Shown here: piece by piece, positions 1 through 13,855 of the stretch
Layout: the number at the start of each line of letters is the position of its first letter
Numbering within the stretch: position 1 is the stretch's first letter
DNA from: Chamaelirium japonicum
Lineage: Eukaryota; Streptophyta; Magnoliopsida; Liliales; Melanthiaceae
Direction: 5' to 3'
DNA: 64,000 nucleotides
NCBI GenBank assembly: GCA_947650365.1
Contig: OX393551.1
Coordinates: 61,187,173 to 61,251,172 of the forward strand
Notes under the pieces: generated by a model
Told to the model about the DNA's origin: nothing
Database searches by the model: none
The model's input: the letters and a program-made list of their open reading frames with translations, nothing else
Program-made: the position numbers and the translations under genes

Positions 1-569
1 ATCAATTCTAATTCATTCGTACGATCCATTCTAATTCATTCGCACGATCCATTCTAATTCATTCGCACGATCCATTCTAATTCATTCGCACAATCTATTC
101 TAATTCATTCGTACGATCCATTCTAATACATTAGCACGATCCATTCTAATTCATTCGTACGATCCATTCTATTTCATTCATACGATCCATTCTTACTCAT
201 TTGTACGATCCATTCAAATTCATTCGTACGAATGTATCCATTCTAATTCATTCGTACGATCAATTCTAATTCATTCGCATGATCCATTCTAATTCATTCA
301 TACGATCCATTCTAATTCATTCGTACGATCCATTCTAATTCATTCATATAACCCATTCTAATTCTTTCAGACAAATGTATCCATTCTAATTCATTCGTAC
401 GATCCACCCTAATTCCTTCTTATAATCCATTCTAATTCATTCGCACAAATATATCCATTCTAATTCATTCGTACGATCCATTCAAATTCATTCATACGAT
501 CCATTCTAATTCATTCATACGATCCATTCTAATTCATTCATACGATACATTCTAATTCATTCGCACAAA
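1..569 (+). repeat. Satellite, plus-orientation stretch 1
   Basis: Plus-strand units running in from outside the window. It contains a block C marker at about 401 (CCACCCTAATTCC). The stretch ends where ATTCGCACAAATGAAATAG switches to minus-strand units. It is the left part of a segment that recurs about 4.07 kb downstream. Confidence 0.93.
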
Positions 570-897
570 TGAAATAGAACGGATCATACGAATGAAATAG
601 AATGGATCGTACCAATGAATTAGAATGGTTCGTGCGAATGATTTAGATTGGATCGTGCGGATGAAGTAGAATTGATCGTACGAATGAATTAGAATGGATA
701 CATTCGTACGAATGAATTAGAATGGATACATTCGTCCGAATGAATTAGAATGCATCGTGCAAATGAATTAGAATGGATCGTACGAATAAATTAGAATGGA
801 TCGTATGAATGAATTAGAATGGATCGTACGAATGAATTAGAATGGATACATACATGCGAATGGATTAGAATGGATCGTGCGAATGAATTAGAATGGA
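570..897 (-). repeat. Satellite, inverted stretch 1
   Basis: About 330 bp of minus-strand units (GAATGAATTAGAATGGATC pattern). It enters at ACAAATGAAATAGAA and leaves through the palindrome GAATGGATCCATTC. The same two junctions occur at 4641 and 4974, so it is one of two copies of a single inversion. Confidence 0.93.
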
Positions 898-3550
898 TCC
901 ATTCTAACTCATTCGTACAATCTAATCTAATTCTTTTGCACAAATGTATCCATTCTAATTAATTATTACGATCCATTCTAATTCATTCGTACGATCCATT
1001 CTTACTCATTCGTACGATCCATTTTAATTCATTCGCACGAATGTATCCATTATAATTCATTCGTACGATCAATTCTAATTCATTCGCACGATCCATTCTA
1101 ATTCATTAATACGATCCATTCTAATTCATTTGTACGATCCATTCTAATTCATTCGCACAATCTATTCTAATTCATTCGTACGATGCAATCTAATTCAATA
1201 GCACGATCCATTCTAATTCATTCATACGATCCATTCTAATTCATTCGTACGATCCATTCTAATTCATTCGTACGATCCATTCTTACTCATTCGTACAACC
1301 CATTCTAATTCATTCGCACGAATGTATCCATTATAATTCATTCGTACGAACCATTCTAATTCATTCGCACAATCTATTCTAATTCATTCATACGATCCAT
1401 TATAATTCATTCATACAATCTATTCTAATTAATTCGTACGATCCATTCTAATTCCTTTGTACGATCCATTCTAATTCATTCGTACAATCAAATCTAATTC
1501 ATTCGTACGATCCATTCTAATTCATTCGCACGATCCATTCTAATTCATTCATACGATCCATTCTAATTCATTCGTACGATCCAGTCTTACTCATTCGTAC
1601 GATCCATTCTAATTCATTCGCACGAATGTATCCATTCTTACTCATTCGTATGATCCATTCTAATTCATTCGCTTGAATGTATCTATTCTAATTCATTCGT
1701 ATGATCCATTCTAATTCATTCGCACGATCCATTCTAATTCATTCATACGATCAATTCTAATTAATTCGTACGATCTATTCTAATTCATTCGCATGATCCA
1801 TTCTAATTCATTCATACGATCCATTCTAATTCATTCATACAATCCATTCTAATTCTTTCGCACGAATGTATCATTTCAAATTCATTCGTACGATCCACCC
1901 TAATTCCTTCGTATGATCTATTCTAATTCATTCGCACGAATGTATCCATTCTAATTCATTCGTACGATCCATTCGAATTCATTCATACGCTCCATTCTAA
2001 TTCATTCATACGATCTATTCTAATTCATTCGCACGAATGTATCCATTCTAATTCATTCGCATAATCTGTTCTAATTCATTCGTACGATCCATTCTAATTC
2101 ATTTGCACGATCAATTCTAATTTATTTGGACGATCCATTCTAATTCATTCATACAATCCATTCTAATTCTTTTGCACGAATGTATCCATTCTAATTCATT
2201 CGTACGATCCATTCTAATTCCTTCGTACGATCCATTCTAATTCCTACGTACAATCCATTCTATTTCATTCGTACGATCCATTCTAATTCCTTCGTACGAT
2301 CCATTCTAATTCATTCCCATGAATGTATCCATTCTAATTCTTACGTACGATCCTTTCTAATTCATTCATTCGATCCAATCTAATTCATTCTTACGATCCT
2401 TTCTAATTTATTCGCACGAATGTATCTATTCTAATTCATTCGTACGATCCATTCTAATTCATTCGCACAACCTATTCTAATTCATTCGTACAATCCATTC
2501 TAATTCATTCGCACGATCCATTCTAATTCATTCGTACGATCCATTCTATTTCATTCGTACGATCCATTCTTACTCATTCATACGATCCATTCTATTTCAT
2601 TCGTAAGATCCATTCTTACTCATTCGTACGATCCAATCTAATCCGTTCATACGAACCATTCTAATCCATTCATACGATCCATTCTAATTCATTCATACGA
2701 TCCATTCTAATTCATTTATACAATCCATTCTAATTCTTTCGCACGAATGTATCTATTCTAATTCATTCATACGATCTACCCTAATTCCTTCGTATGATCC
2801 ATTCTAATTCATTCGCACGAATGTATCCATTCTAATTCATTCGTACGATCTATTCGAATTCATTCATACGATCCATTCTAATTCATTTATACGATCCATT
2901 CTAATTCATTCGAACAAATGTATCCATTCTAATTTATTTGCATGATCCATTCTAATTCATTCATACAATCCATTCTAATTCTTTTGCACGAATGTATTGA
3001 TTCTAATTCATTTGTATGATCTAATATAATTCCTTCATATGATCCATTCTAATTCATTCCCATGAATGTATCCATTCTAATTCATACGTACGATCCATTC
3101 TAATTCATTCATACGATCCAATCTAATTCATTCATATGATCCATTCTAATTCATTCGCATGAATGTATCCATTCTAATTCATTCGTACGATCCATTCTAA
3201 TTCATTCGCACAATCTATTCTAATTCATTCGTACGATCCATTCTAATTCATTACCACGATCCATTCTAATTCATTCGTACCATCCATTCTATTTCATTCG
3301 TACGATCCATTCTTTCTCATTCGTACGATCCATTCTAATTCATTCGCATGAATGTATCCATTCTAATTCATTTGTACGATCCATTCATTCGTACGATCCA
3401 TTATAATTCATACGCACAATCTATTCTAATTCATTCGTACGATCCATTCTAATTCCTTCATTCTTATTCATTCGTACGATCCCATCTAATTCATTCGCAC
3501 AATCTATTCTAATTCATTAGTACGATCCATTCTAATTCATTCATACAATC
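898..3550 (+). repeat. Satellite, plus-orientation stretch 2
   Basis: Plus-strand units with block C markers near 1892 and 2773 and F/G boundaries near 2317 and 3058. Much of it can be matched to 4975-6650 by shared unusual units, for example a CGCTTGAATG start near 1672 and again near 5648. Confidence 0.93.
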
Positions 3551-3871
3551 GTACAAATGAATTAGAATGTATTAGAATGGATCGTATGAATGAATTAGAA
3601 TGGATCGTATGAATGAATTAGATTGGATCGTATGAATGAATTAGAATGGATCGTACGTATGAATTAGAATGGACACATTCATGGGAATGAATTAGAATGG
3701 ATCGTACGAAGGAATTAGAATAGATCATACGAATGAAATAGAATGGATCGTACGAAGGAATTAGAATGGATCGTACATTATGAATGAATTAGAATGGATC
3801 GTACGTATGAATTAGAATGGAAACATTCATGGGAATGAATTAGAATGGATCGTACGGAGGAATTACAATGG
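3551..3871 (-). repeat. Satellite, inverted stretch 2
   Basis: Short minus-strand run with two reversed F/G boundaries (CATTCATGGGAATG) about 160 bp apart. It leaves at AATGGATTCATTC, a near-palindrome. It has no counterpart at the matching place in the next 4-kb copy. Confidence 0.9.
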
Positions 3872-4640
3872 ATTCATTCTAATTAATTCTAATTCATTCG
3901 TACGATCCATTCTAATTCATTCATACGATCCATTCTAATTCATTCATACGATCCAATCTAATTTATTCATACGATCCATTCTAATTCATTCGCACGAATG
4001 TATCCATTCTAATTCATTAGCACGATCCATTCTAATTCATTCATACGATCCATTCTAATTCATTCGCACGAATGTATCCATTCTAATTCATTCTAATTCC
4101 TTCGTACGATCCATTCGTAATATCCAGTCTAATTCCTTCGCAAGAATGTATCAATTATAATTCATTCGTACGATCCATTCTAATTCATTCGCACAATCTA
4201 ATCTAATTCATTCGTACGATCCATTCTAATTCATTAGCTCGATCCATTCTAATTCATTCGTACGATCCATTCTATTTCATTCGTACAATCCATTCTAATT
4301 CATTCGCACGAATGTTTCCATTCTACTTCATTCGTACGATCCATTTTAATTCATTCGAACGATCCATTCTAATTCATTCATACAATCCATTCTAATTCAT
4401 TCGTACGATCCATTCTAATTCATTCGCACGATCCATTCTAATTCATTCATATGATCCATTCTAATTCATTCGTGCGATCCACCCTAATTCCTTCTTATGA
4501 TCCATTCTAATTCATTCGCACGAATGTATCCATTCTAATTCATTCATACAATCCATTCGAATTCATTCATACGATCCATTCTAATTCATTCATACGATCC
4601 ATTCTAATTAATTCATACGATACATTCTAATTCATTCGTA
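3872..4640 (+). repeat. Satellite, plus-orientation stretch 3
   Basis: Plus-strand units. The second half, including the block C marker at about 4477 with the unusual ending CTTCTTAT, matches 1-569 (marker at 401 with the same ending). Confidence 0.92.
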
Positions 4641-4974
4641 CAAATGAAATAGAATGGATTATACGAATGAAATAGAATGGATCGTACGAATGAATTACAA
4701 TGGATCGCGCGAATGAATTAGATTGGATCGTGCGAATGAATTAGAATGGATCGTACGAAAGAATTAGAATGGATACATTCGTTCGAATGAATTAGAATGG
4801 ATACATTCGTGCGAATGAATTAGAATGGATTGTGCAAATGAATTAGAATGGATCGTACGAATAAATTAGAATGGATCGTATGAATGAATTAGAATGGATC
4901 GTATGAATGAATTAGAATGAATACATACGTGCGAATGAATTAGAATGGATCGTGCGAATGAATTAGAATGGATC
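4641..4974 (-). repeat. Satellite, inverted stretch 3 (copy of stretch 1)
   Basis: Minus-strand run with the same entry (ACAAATGAAATAGAATGG) and exit (GAATGGATCCATTC followed by TAACTCATTC) as 570-897. The offset is about 4.07 kb. Confidence 0.93.
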
Positions 4975-7297
4975 CATTCTAACTCATTCATACAATACAT
5001 TCTAATTCTTTTGCACGAATGTATCCATTCTAATTAATTCGTACAATCCATTCTAATTCATTCGTACGATCCATTCTTACTCATTCGTATGATCCATTCT
5101 AATTCATTCACACGAATATATCCATTCTAATTCATTCGTACGATCCATTCTAATTCATTCGCACGATCCATTCTAATTCATTCGTACGATCCATTCTAAT
5201 TCATTCGCACAATCTATTCTAATTCATTCGTACGATCCATTCTAATTCATTAGCACGATCCATTCTAATTCATTCATACGATCCATTCTAATTCATTTGT
5301 ACGATCCATTCTAATTCATTCGTACGATCCATTCTTACTCATTCATACGATCCATTCTAATTCATTCGCACGAATGTATCCATTCTAATTCATTCGTACT
5401 ATCCATTCTAATTCATTCGCACGATCAATTCTAATTCATTCATACTATCTATTCTAATTCATTCATACGATCTATTCTAATTAATTCGTACGATCTATTG
5501 TAATTCCTTCATACGATCCATTCTAATTCATTCGTACGATCCATTCTAATTCATTCGCATATCTATTCTAATTCATTCGTACGATCCATTCTAATTCATT
5601 CATACGATCCATTTTTACTCATTCGTATGATCCATTCTAATTCATTCGCTTGAATGTATCCATTCTAATTCATTCGTATGATCCATTCTAATTCATTCGC
5701 ACGATCCATCCTAATTCATTCATACGATCCATTCTAATTCATTCATACAATCCATTCTAATTCTTTCGCACGAATGTATCCATTCTATATCATTCGTACA
5801 ATCCACCCTAATTCCTTCGTATGATCTATTCTAATTCATTCACACGAATATATCCATTCTAATTCATTCGTACGATCCATTCGAATTCATTTATACGATC
5901 CATTCTAATTCATTCATACGATCCATTCTAATTCATTCGCACGAATGTATCCATTCTAATTCATTCGTACGATCCATTCTAATTCATTCGCACAACCTAT
6001 TCTAATTCATTCGTACGATCCATTCTAATTCATTCACACGATCCATTCTAATTCATTTGCACAATCCATTCTAATTCATTCATACAATCCATTCTAATTC
6101 TTTTGCACGAATGTATCCATTATAATACATTCGTACGATCCATTCTAATTCCTTCGTACGATCCATTCTATTTCATTCGTACGATCCATTCTAATTCCTT
6201 CGTACGATCCATTCTAATTCATTCCCATGATTGTATCCATTCTAATTCATACGTACGATCCATTCTAATTCATTCATATGATTCAATCTAATTCATTCAT
6301 ACGATCCATTCTAATTCATTCGCACGAATGTATCTATTCTAATTCATTCGTACGATCCATTCTAATTCATTCGCACAACCGATTCTAATTCATTCGTACG
6401 ATCCATTCTAATTCATTAGCACGATCCATTCTAATTCATTCGTACGATCCATTCTATTTCATTCGTACGATCCATTCTTACTTATTCGTTCGATCCATTA
6501 TATTCCATTCGTACGATCCATTCTTACTCATTCGTACGATCCAATCTAATTCATTCATACGATCCATTCTAATCCATTTATACGATCCATTCTAATTCAT
6601 TCATACAATCCATTCTAATTCATTCGTACGATCCATTCTAATTCATTTGCACGATCCATTCTAATTCATTCATACGATCCATTCTAATTCATTCGTACGA
6701 TCCATTCTTACTCATTCGTACGATCCATTCTAATTTATTCGCACGAATGTATGCATTCTAATTCATTTGTACGATCCATTCGAATTCATTCATACGATCC
6801 ATTCTAATTCATTCATACGATCCATTCTAATTTATTCGCACGAATGTATCCATTCTAATTCATTCGTACGATCCAATCTAATTCATTCGCACAATCTATT
6901 CTAATTCATTCGTACGATCTATTCTAATTCATTCGCACGATCCATTCTAATTCATTTGTACAATCCATTCTAATTCATTCATACAATCCATTCTAATTCA
7001 TTTGTACGATCTATTCTAATTCATTCATACAATCCATTCTAATTCTTTTGCACGAATGTATCCACTCTAATTCATTCGTACGATCCATTCTAATTCCTTC
7101 GTACGATCCATTCTAATTCACTCCCATGAATGTATCCATTCTAATTCATACGTACGATCCATTCAATTTCATTCATACGATCCAATCTAATTCATTCATA
7201 CGATCCATTCTAATTCATTCGCACGAATATATCCATTCTAATTCATTTGTACGATCCATTCTAATTCATTCGCACAATCCATTCTAATTCCTTCGTA
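4975..7297 (+). repeat. Satellite, plus-orientation stretch 4
   Basis: Plus-strand units, with F/G boundaries near 6228 and 7128 and a block C marker at about 5800. It ends at the palindrome ATTCGTACGAAT, the first of a series of five related plus-to-minus junctions. Confidence 0.93.
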
Positions 7298-8049
7298 CGA
7301 ATGAATTTGAATGGATCGTATGAATGAATTAGAATGGATCGTGCGAATGCATTAGAATGGATCGTGCGAATGAATTAGAATGAATTCGCACGAATGAGTA
7401 AGAATGGATCATACGAATGAAATAAAATGATCGTATGAATGAATTAGAATGGATCGTGCGAATGAATTAGAATGGATCGTACGAATGAGTAAGAATGGAT
7501 CGTACGAATGAAATAGAATGGATCGTACGAATGAATTAGAATGGATCCATTCGTGTGAAAGAATTAGAATGGATTGTATGAATGAATTAGAATGGATCGT
7601 ATGAATGAATTAGAATGGATCGTGCGAATGAATTAGAATGGATCGTACGAATGAATTAGAATGGATTGTACAAATGAATTAGAATTGCTCGTACGAATGA
7701 ATTAGAATAGATCGTGCGAATGAATTAGGGTGGATCGTACGAATGAATAAGAATAGATCGTGCGAATAAATTAGAATGGATCGTATGAATGACTTAGAAT
7801 GGATCGTGCGAAAGAATTAGAATGGATTGTATGAATGAATTAGAATGGATCGTATGAAGGAATTAGAATGGATCGTATGAAGGAAATAGAATGGATCGTG
7901 CGAATGAATTAGAATGGATCATGCGAATGAATTAGAAAGGATACATTCGTGATAATGATTTAGAATGGATCGTACGAATGAGTAAGAATGGATCGTACGA
8001 ATGAAATAGAATCGATACATTCGTGCGAATGAATTAGAATGGATCATGC
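7298..8049 (-). repeat. Satellite, inverted arm 1
   Basis: First of five related minus-strand arms. It starts at a CGTACGAATGAATT junction after a plus-strand CCTTCGTAC ending, and ends ATCATGCTAATTCATTC. It has the marker GACTTAGAATGG followed by GCGAAAGAATTAG. Later arms have a shortened form of the same site, so this arm looks the least derived. Confidence 0.93.
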
Positions 8050-9599
8050 TAATTCATTCATACGATCCATTCTAATTCATTCGTACGATCCATTCTAATT
8101 CATTCGCACAATCTATTATAATTCATTCGTACGATCCATTCTAATTCATTCGCACGATCCATTCTAATTCATTTGCACGATCATTTCTAATTCATTCATG
8201 CAATCCATTCTAATTCTTTCGCATGAATATATCCATTATAATTCATTCGTACGATCCACCCTAATTCCTTCGTTTGATCCATTCTTATTCATTCGTACGA
8301 TCCATTCTAATTCATTAGCACGATCCATTCTAATTCATTCATACAATCCATTCTAATTCATTCATACGATTCATTCTAGTTCATTCGCACAATCTATTCT
8401 AATTCATTCGCATGACCCATTCTAATTCATTCATACGATCCATTCTAATTCATCCATACAATCCATTCTAATTCATACGATCCATTCTAATTCATTCGCA
8501 CGATTCATTCTAATTCATTCATACGATCCATTCTAATTCATTCGTACGATCCATTCTAATTCATTCGCACGATCCATTCTAATTCATTCAGGCGATCCAT
8601 TCTAATTCATTCATACAATCCATTCTAATTCTTTCGCACGAATATATCCATTCTAATTCATTCATACGATCCACCCTAATTCCTTCGTATGATCCATTCT
8701 AATTCATTCGCAGGAATGTATCCGTTATAATTCATTCGTACGATCCATTCGAATTCATTCATACGATCCATTCTAGTTCATTCATACGATTAATTCTAAT
8801 TCATTCGTACGATCCATTCTAATTCATTCGCAAGAATGTATCCATTCTAATACATTCGCACGAATGTATCCATTCTAATTCATTCGCAGGATCCATTCTA
8901 ATTCATTCATACCATCCATTCTAATTCATTCGTATGATCCAATCTAATTCATTCGCACGATCCATTCTAATTCATTCGTACGATCCATTCTATTTCATTC
9001 GTACGATCCATTCTTACTCATTCGTACGATCCATTCTAATTCATTCGCACGAATGTATCCATTCTAATTCATTCGTACGATCTATTCTAATTCATTCGCA
9101 CAATCCATTCTGATTCATTCATACGATCCATTCTAATTCATTCGTACGATCCATTCTAATTCATTCATACAATCTATTCTAATTCTTTCACACGAATGTA
9201 TCCATTCTAATTCATTCATACGATCCATTCTAATTCATTCGCTCGATCCATTTTAATTCATTAGTACGATCTATTCTAATTCATTCGTACGATCCATTCT
9301 AATTCATTCGTACGATCCATTCTAATTCATATGTACGATCCATTCGAATTTATTCGTACGATCCATTCTAATTCATTCATACGATCCATTCTAATTCATT
9401 CGCATGAATGTATCCATTCTAATTCATTCATACGATCCATTTTAATTCATTCGCATGATCCAATCTAATTCATTCGCACGATCCATTCTAATTCATTCGT
9501 ACGATCCATTCTATTTCGTTCGTATGATCCATTCTTACTCATTCGTACGATCCATTCTAATTCATTCGCACGAATGTATCCATTCTAATTCATTCGTAC

Positions 9600-9622
9600 G
9601 ATCCATTCTAATTCATTCGTAC
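9600..9622 (+). repeat. Reference copy of the 23-bp unit
   Basis: A consensus-like unit starting GATCCATTC and ending ATTCGTAC, followed directly by another unit. It contains GATC at its start and two CpG steps at the joint with the next unit (CGTACG). The right part plus the next unit's start resembles half of a CENP-B box (TTCG, four bases, A), but the CGGG half is absent. Confidence 0.95.
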
Positions 9623-10463
9623 GATCCATTCTAATTCATTCATACGATCCATTCTAATTCATTCGTACGATCCATTCAAATTCATTCGCACGATCCATTC
9701 TAATTCATTCATACGATCCATTCTAATTCATTCATACAATCCATTCTAATTCTTTCGCACGAATGTATCCATTCTAATTCATTCGTACGATCCACCCTAA
9801 TTCATTCGTATGATCCATTATAATTCATTCGCACGAATTTGTCCATTCTAATTCATTCGTACGATCCATTCGAATTCATTCATACGATCCATTCTAATTC
9901 ATTCATACGATCCATTCTAATTCATTCGCACGAATGTATCCATTCTAATTCATTCGTACGATCCATTCTAATTCATTCGCAAAATCTATTCGAATCCATT
10001 GGTACGACCCATTCTAATTCATTCGCACGATCCATTCTAATTTATTTGCACGATCCATTCTAATTCATTCATACAATCCATTCTAATTCTTTTACACGAA
10101 TGTATCCATTCTAATTCCTTCGTACGATCCATTCTAATTCCTTCGTACGATCCATTCTAATTCCTTCATACGATCCATTCTATTTCATTCGTATGATCCA
10201 TTCTAATTCCTTCGTACGATCCATTCTAATTTATTCCCATGAATATATCCATTCTAATTCATAGGTACGATCCGTTCTAATTCATTCATACGATCCAATT
10301 CTAATTCATTCATACAATCCATTCTAATTCATTCGCACGAACGTATCCATTCTAATTCATTCATACGATCCACCCTAATTCCTTCGTCTGATCCATTCTA
10401 ATTCATTCGCACGAATGTATCCATTCTAATTCATTCGTATGATCCATTCGAATTCATTCATAC

Positions 10464-10503
10464 GATCCATTCTAATTCCTAATACATTCTAATTCATTCG
10501 TAC
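10464..10503 (+). repeat. Composite 40-bp unit (CCTAATACATTC marker)
   Basis: Two units fused by deletion, giving GATCC...TAATTCCTAATACATTC...CGTAC in 40 bp instead of 46. The same fusion is at 12519-12558, 14139-14178, 16949-16988 and 48202-48241, with a partial form near 47909. It is a good marker of recent segmental copies. Confidence 0.88.
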
Positions 10504-11193
10504 GATCCATTCGAATTCATTCGTACGATGCATTCTAATTCATTTGTACGATCCATTCTATTTCATTCGTACGATCCATTCTTACTCATTCGTACGATCC
10601 ATTCTAATTCATTCGCACGAATGTATCCATTCTAATTCATTCGTACGATCGATTCTAATTCATTCACATGATCCATTCTAATTCATTGATACGATCCATT
10701 CTACTTCATTCGTACGATCCATTCTTACTCATTCGTACGATCCATTCTAATTCATTCGCACGAATGTATCCATTCTAATTCATTCATACGATCCATTCGA
10801 ATTCATTCATACGATCCATTCTAATTCATTCATACGATCCATTCTAATTCATTCGCACGATCCATTCTAATTCATTTGTACGATCCATTCTAATTCATTC
10901 ATACAATCCATTCTAATTCTTTTGCACGAATGAATCCATTCTAATTCATTCGTACGATCCATTCTAATCCCTTCGTACGATCCATTCTAATTCCTTCGTA
11001 TAATCTATTCTAATTCATTCCCATGAATGTATCCATTCTAATTCATACGTACGATCCATTCTAAATCATTCATACGATCCAATCTAATTCATTCATACGA
11101 TCCATTCTAATTCATTCGCACGAATGTATCCATTCTAATTCATTCGTACGGTCCATTCTAATTCATTCGCACAATCCATTCTAATTCCTTCGT

Positions 11194-12079
11194 ACGAATG
11201 AATTAGAATGGATCGTATGAATGAATTAGAATGGATCGTTCGAATGAATTAGAATGAATTCACACGAATAAGTAAGAATGGATCGTACGAATGAAATAGA
11301 ATGGTTCATATGAATGAATTAGAATGGATCGTGCGAATGAATTAGAATGGATCATACGAATGAGTAAGAATGGATCGTACGAATGAATTAGAATGGATCC
11401 ATTTGTGCGAAAAAATTAGAATGGATTGTATGAATGAATTAGAATGGATCGTATAAATGAATTAGAATGGATCGTGCGAATGAATTAGAATGGATCGTAC
11501 GAATGAATTAGAATGGATCGTACGAATGAATTAGAATAGATCGTGCGAATGAATTAGAGTGGATTGTACGAATGAATAAGAATAGATCGTGCGAATGAAT
11601 TAGAATGGATCGTACGAATGACTTAGAATGGATCGTGCGAAAGAGAATGGATCGTACTGAGGAATTAGAATGGATCGTATGAAGGAATTACAATGGATAC
11701 ATTCGTGCAAAATAGAATGGATTGTACAAAGGAATTAGAATGGATCGTGCGAAATAGAATGGATCGTACGAATGACTTAGAATGGATCGTGCGAAATAGA
11801 ATGGATCGTACAAAGGAATTAGAATGGATCGTACGAAGGAATTAGAATGGATCGTACGAATGAATTAGAATGGATACATTCGTGCAAAAGAATTAGAATG
11901 GATCGTTTGAATGAATTAGAATGGATCGTGCGATTGAATTAGAATGGATCGTACGAATGAATTAGAACGGATACATTCGTGCGAATGAATTTGACTGGAT
12001 CGTACAAATGAGTAAGAATGGATCGTACAAATGAAATAGAATGGATACATTCGTGTGAATGAATTAGAATGGAACATGC
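11194..12079 (-). repeat. Satellite, inverted arm 2
   Basis: Second related minus-strand arm, with entry and exit junctions like arm 1 (exit GAACATGCTAATTCATTC). It contains a run of shortened 19-bp units from about 11630 to 11815. Confidence 0.93.
11630..11815 (-). repeat. 19-bp short units in arm 2
   Basis: Units read GATCGTGCGAAATAGAATG or GATCGTGCGAAAGAGAATG (19 bp), a 4-bp loss from the 23-bp unit. They are interspersed with units carrying AAGGAATTAG. The same tract recurs in arms 3, 4 and 5. Confidence 0.85.
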
Positions 12080-13249
12080 TAATTCATTCATACGATCCAA
12101 TCTAATTCATTCGTACAATCCATTCTAATTCATTCGCACAATCTATTCTAATTCATTCGTACGATCCATTCCATTTCATTAGCACGATCCATTCTAATTC
12201 ATTTGTACGATCCATTCTATTTCATTTGTACGATCCATTCTGACTCATTCGTACGATCCATTCTATTTCATTCGTACTACCCAATCTTACTCTTTCATAC
12301 GATCCATTCTAATTCATTCATACGATCCATTCTAATCCATTCATACGATCCATTCTAATTCATTCATACGATCCATTCTAATTCATTCGCACGAATGTAT
12401 CCATTCTAATTCATTCGTACGATCCACCCTAATTCCTTCGTATGATCCATTCTAATTCATTCGCACGAATGTATCCATTCTAATTCATTTGTACGATCCA
12501 TTCGAATTCATTCATACGATCCATTCTAATTCCTAATACATTCTAATTCATTCGTACGATCCATTCGAATTCATTCGTACGATGCATTCTAATTCATTCG
12601 TACGATCCATTCTATTTCATTCGTACGATCCATTCTTACTCATTCGTACGATCCATTCAAATTCATTCGCACGAATGTATCCATTCTAATTCATTCGTAC
12701 GATCCATTCTAATTCATTCACATGATCCATTCTAATTCATTCATACGATCCATTCTAATTCATTCGTACGATCCATTCTTACTCATTCGTACGATCCATT
12801 CTAATTCATTCGCACGAATGTATCCATTCTAATTCATTCATACGATCCATTCGAATTCATTCATACAATCCATTCTAATTCATTCATACGATCCATTCTA
12901 ATACATTCGCACGATCCATTCTAATTCATTTGTACGATCCATTCTAATTCATTCATACAATCCATTCTAATTCTTTTGCATGAATGCATCCATTCTAATT
13001 CATTCGTACGATCCATTCTAATTCCTACGTAAGATCCATTCTAATTCCTTCGTACAATCTATTCTAATTCATTCCCATGAATGTATCCATTCTAATTCAT
13101 ACATACGATCCACTCGAAATCATTCATACGATCCAATCTAATTCATTCATACGATCCATTCTAATTCATTCGCACGAATGTATCCATTCTAATTCATTCG
13201 TACGATCCATTCTAATTCATTCGCACAATCCATTCTAATACCTTCGTAC
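12080..13249 (+). repeat. Satellite, plus-orientation stretch 6
   Basis: Plus-strand units with a block C marker at 12421 and the composite 40-bp unit at 12519. Both sit about 2.055 kb after their counterparts in stretch 5, and the closing junction at 13249 sits 2.056 kb after the one at 11193. Confidence 0.93.
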
Positions 13250-13855
13250 GAATGAATTAGAATGGATCGTATGAATGAACTAGAATGGATCGCGCGAATG
13301 AATTAGAATGAATTCACACGAATGAGTAAGAATGGATCGTACGAATGAAATAGAATGGATCTTATGAATGAATTAGAATGGATCGTGCAAATGAATTAGA
13401 ATGGATCGTACGAATGAGTAAGAATCGATCGTACGAATGAATTAGAATGGATCCATTTGTGCGAAAGAATTAGAATGGATTGTATGAATGAATTAGAATG
13501 GATCGTATGAATGAATTAGAATGGATTGTGCGAATGAATTAGAATGGATCGTACGAATGAATTAGAATAGATCGTGCGAATGAATTAGAGTGGATCGTAC
13601 GAATGAATAAGAATAGATCGTGCGAATGAATTAGAATGGATCGTACGAATGACTTAGAATGGATCGTGCGAAAGAGAATGGACCGTACTAAGGAATTAGA
13701 ATGGATCGTACGAAGGAATTAGAATGGATACATTCGTGGGAAATAGAATGGATCATACAAAATAGAATGGATCGTACAAAGGAATTAGAATGGATCGTGC
13801 GAAATAGAATGGATCGTACAAAGGAATTAGAATGGATCGTGCGAAAATAGAATGG
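13250..13855 (-). repeat. Satellite, inverted arm 3 (shortened)
   Basis: Third arm, with the usual entry junction. It stops inside its 19-bp-unit tract (from about 13660) at a GAATTC join instead of the GCTAATTC exit used by the other arms. This suggests a deletion that removed the rest of the arm and the start of the following plus-strand stretch. Confidence 0.92.

Larger units (their letters stand above)
8050..11193 (+). repeat. Satellite, plus-orientation stretch 5
   Basis: Plus-strand units with block C markers near 8253, 8669, 9792 and 10368 and F/G boundaries near 10231 and 11017. It contains a 40-bp composite unit at 10464-10503. It ends at the same ATTCGTACGAAT junction type as stretch 4. 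Confidence 0.93.

Noticed and set aside
9590-9640. True CENP-B box
   Set aside because: The essential CGGG half is missing in the consensus and in the variants I read.
9839-10063. 74-codon plus-strand frame, with similar ones at 6103, 16569, 28392, 29421, 53493 and 62684
   Set aside because: All are translations of the same satellite, nearly identical in sequence wherever the block order is the same. There is no start context, splice signal or unique sequence.
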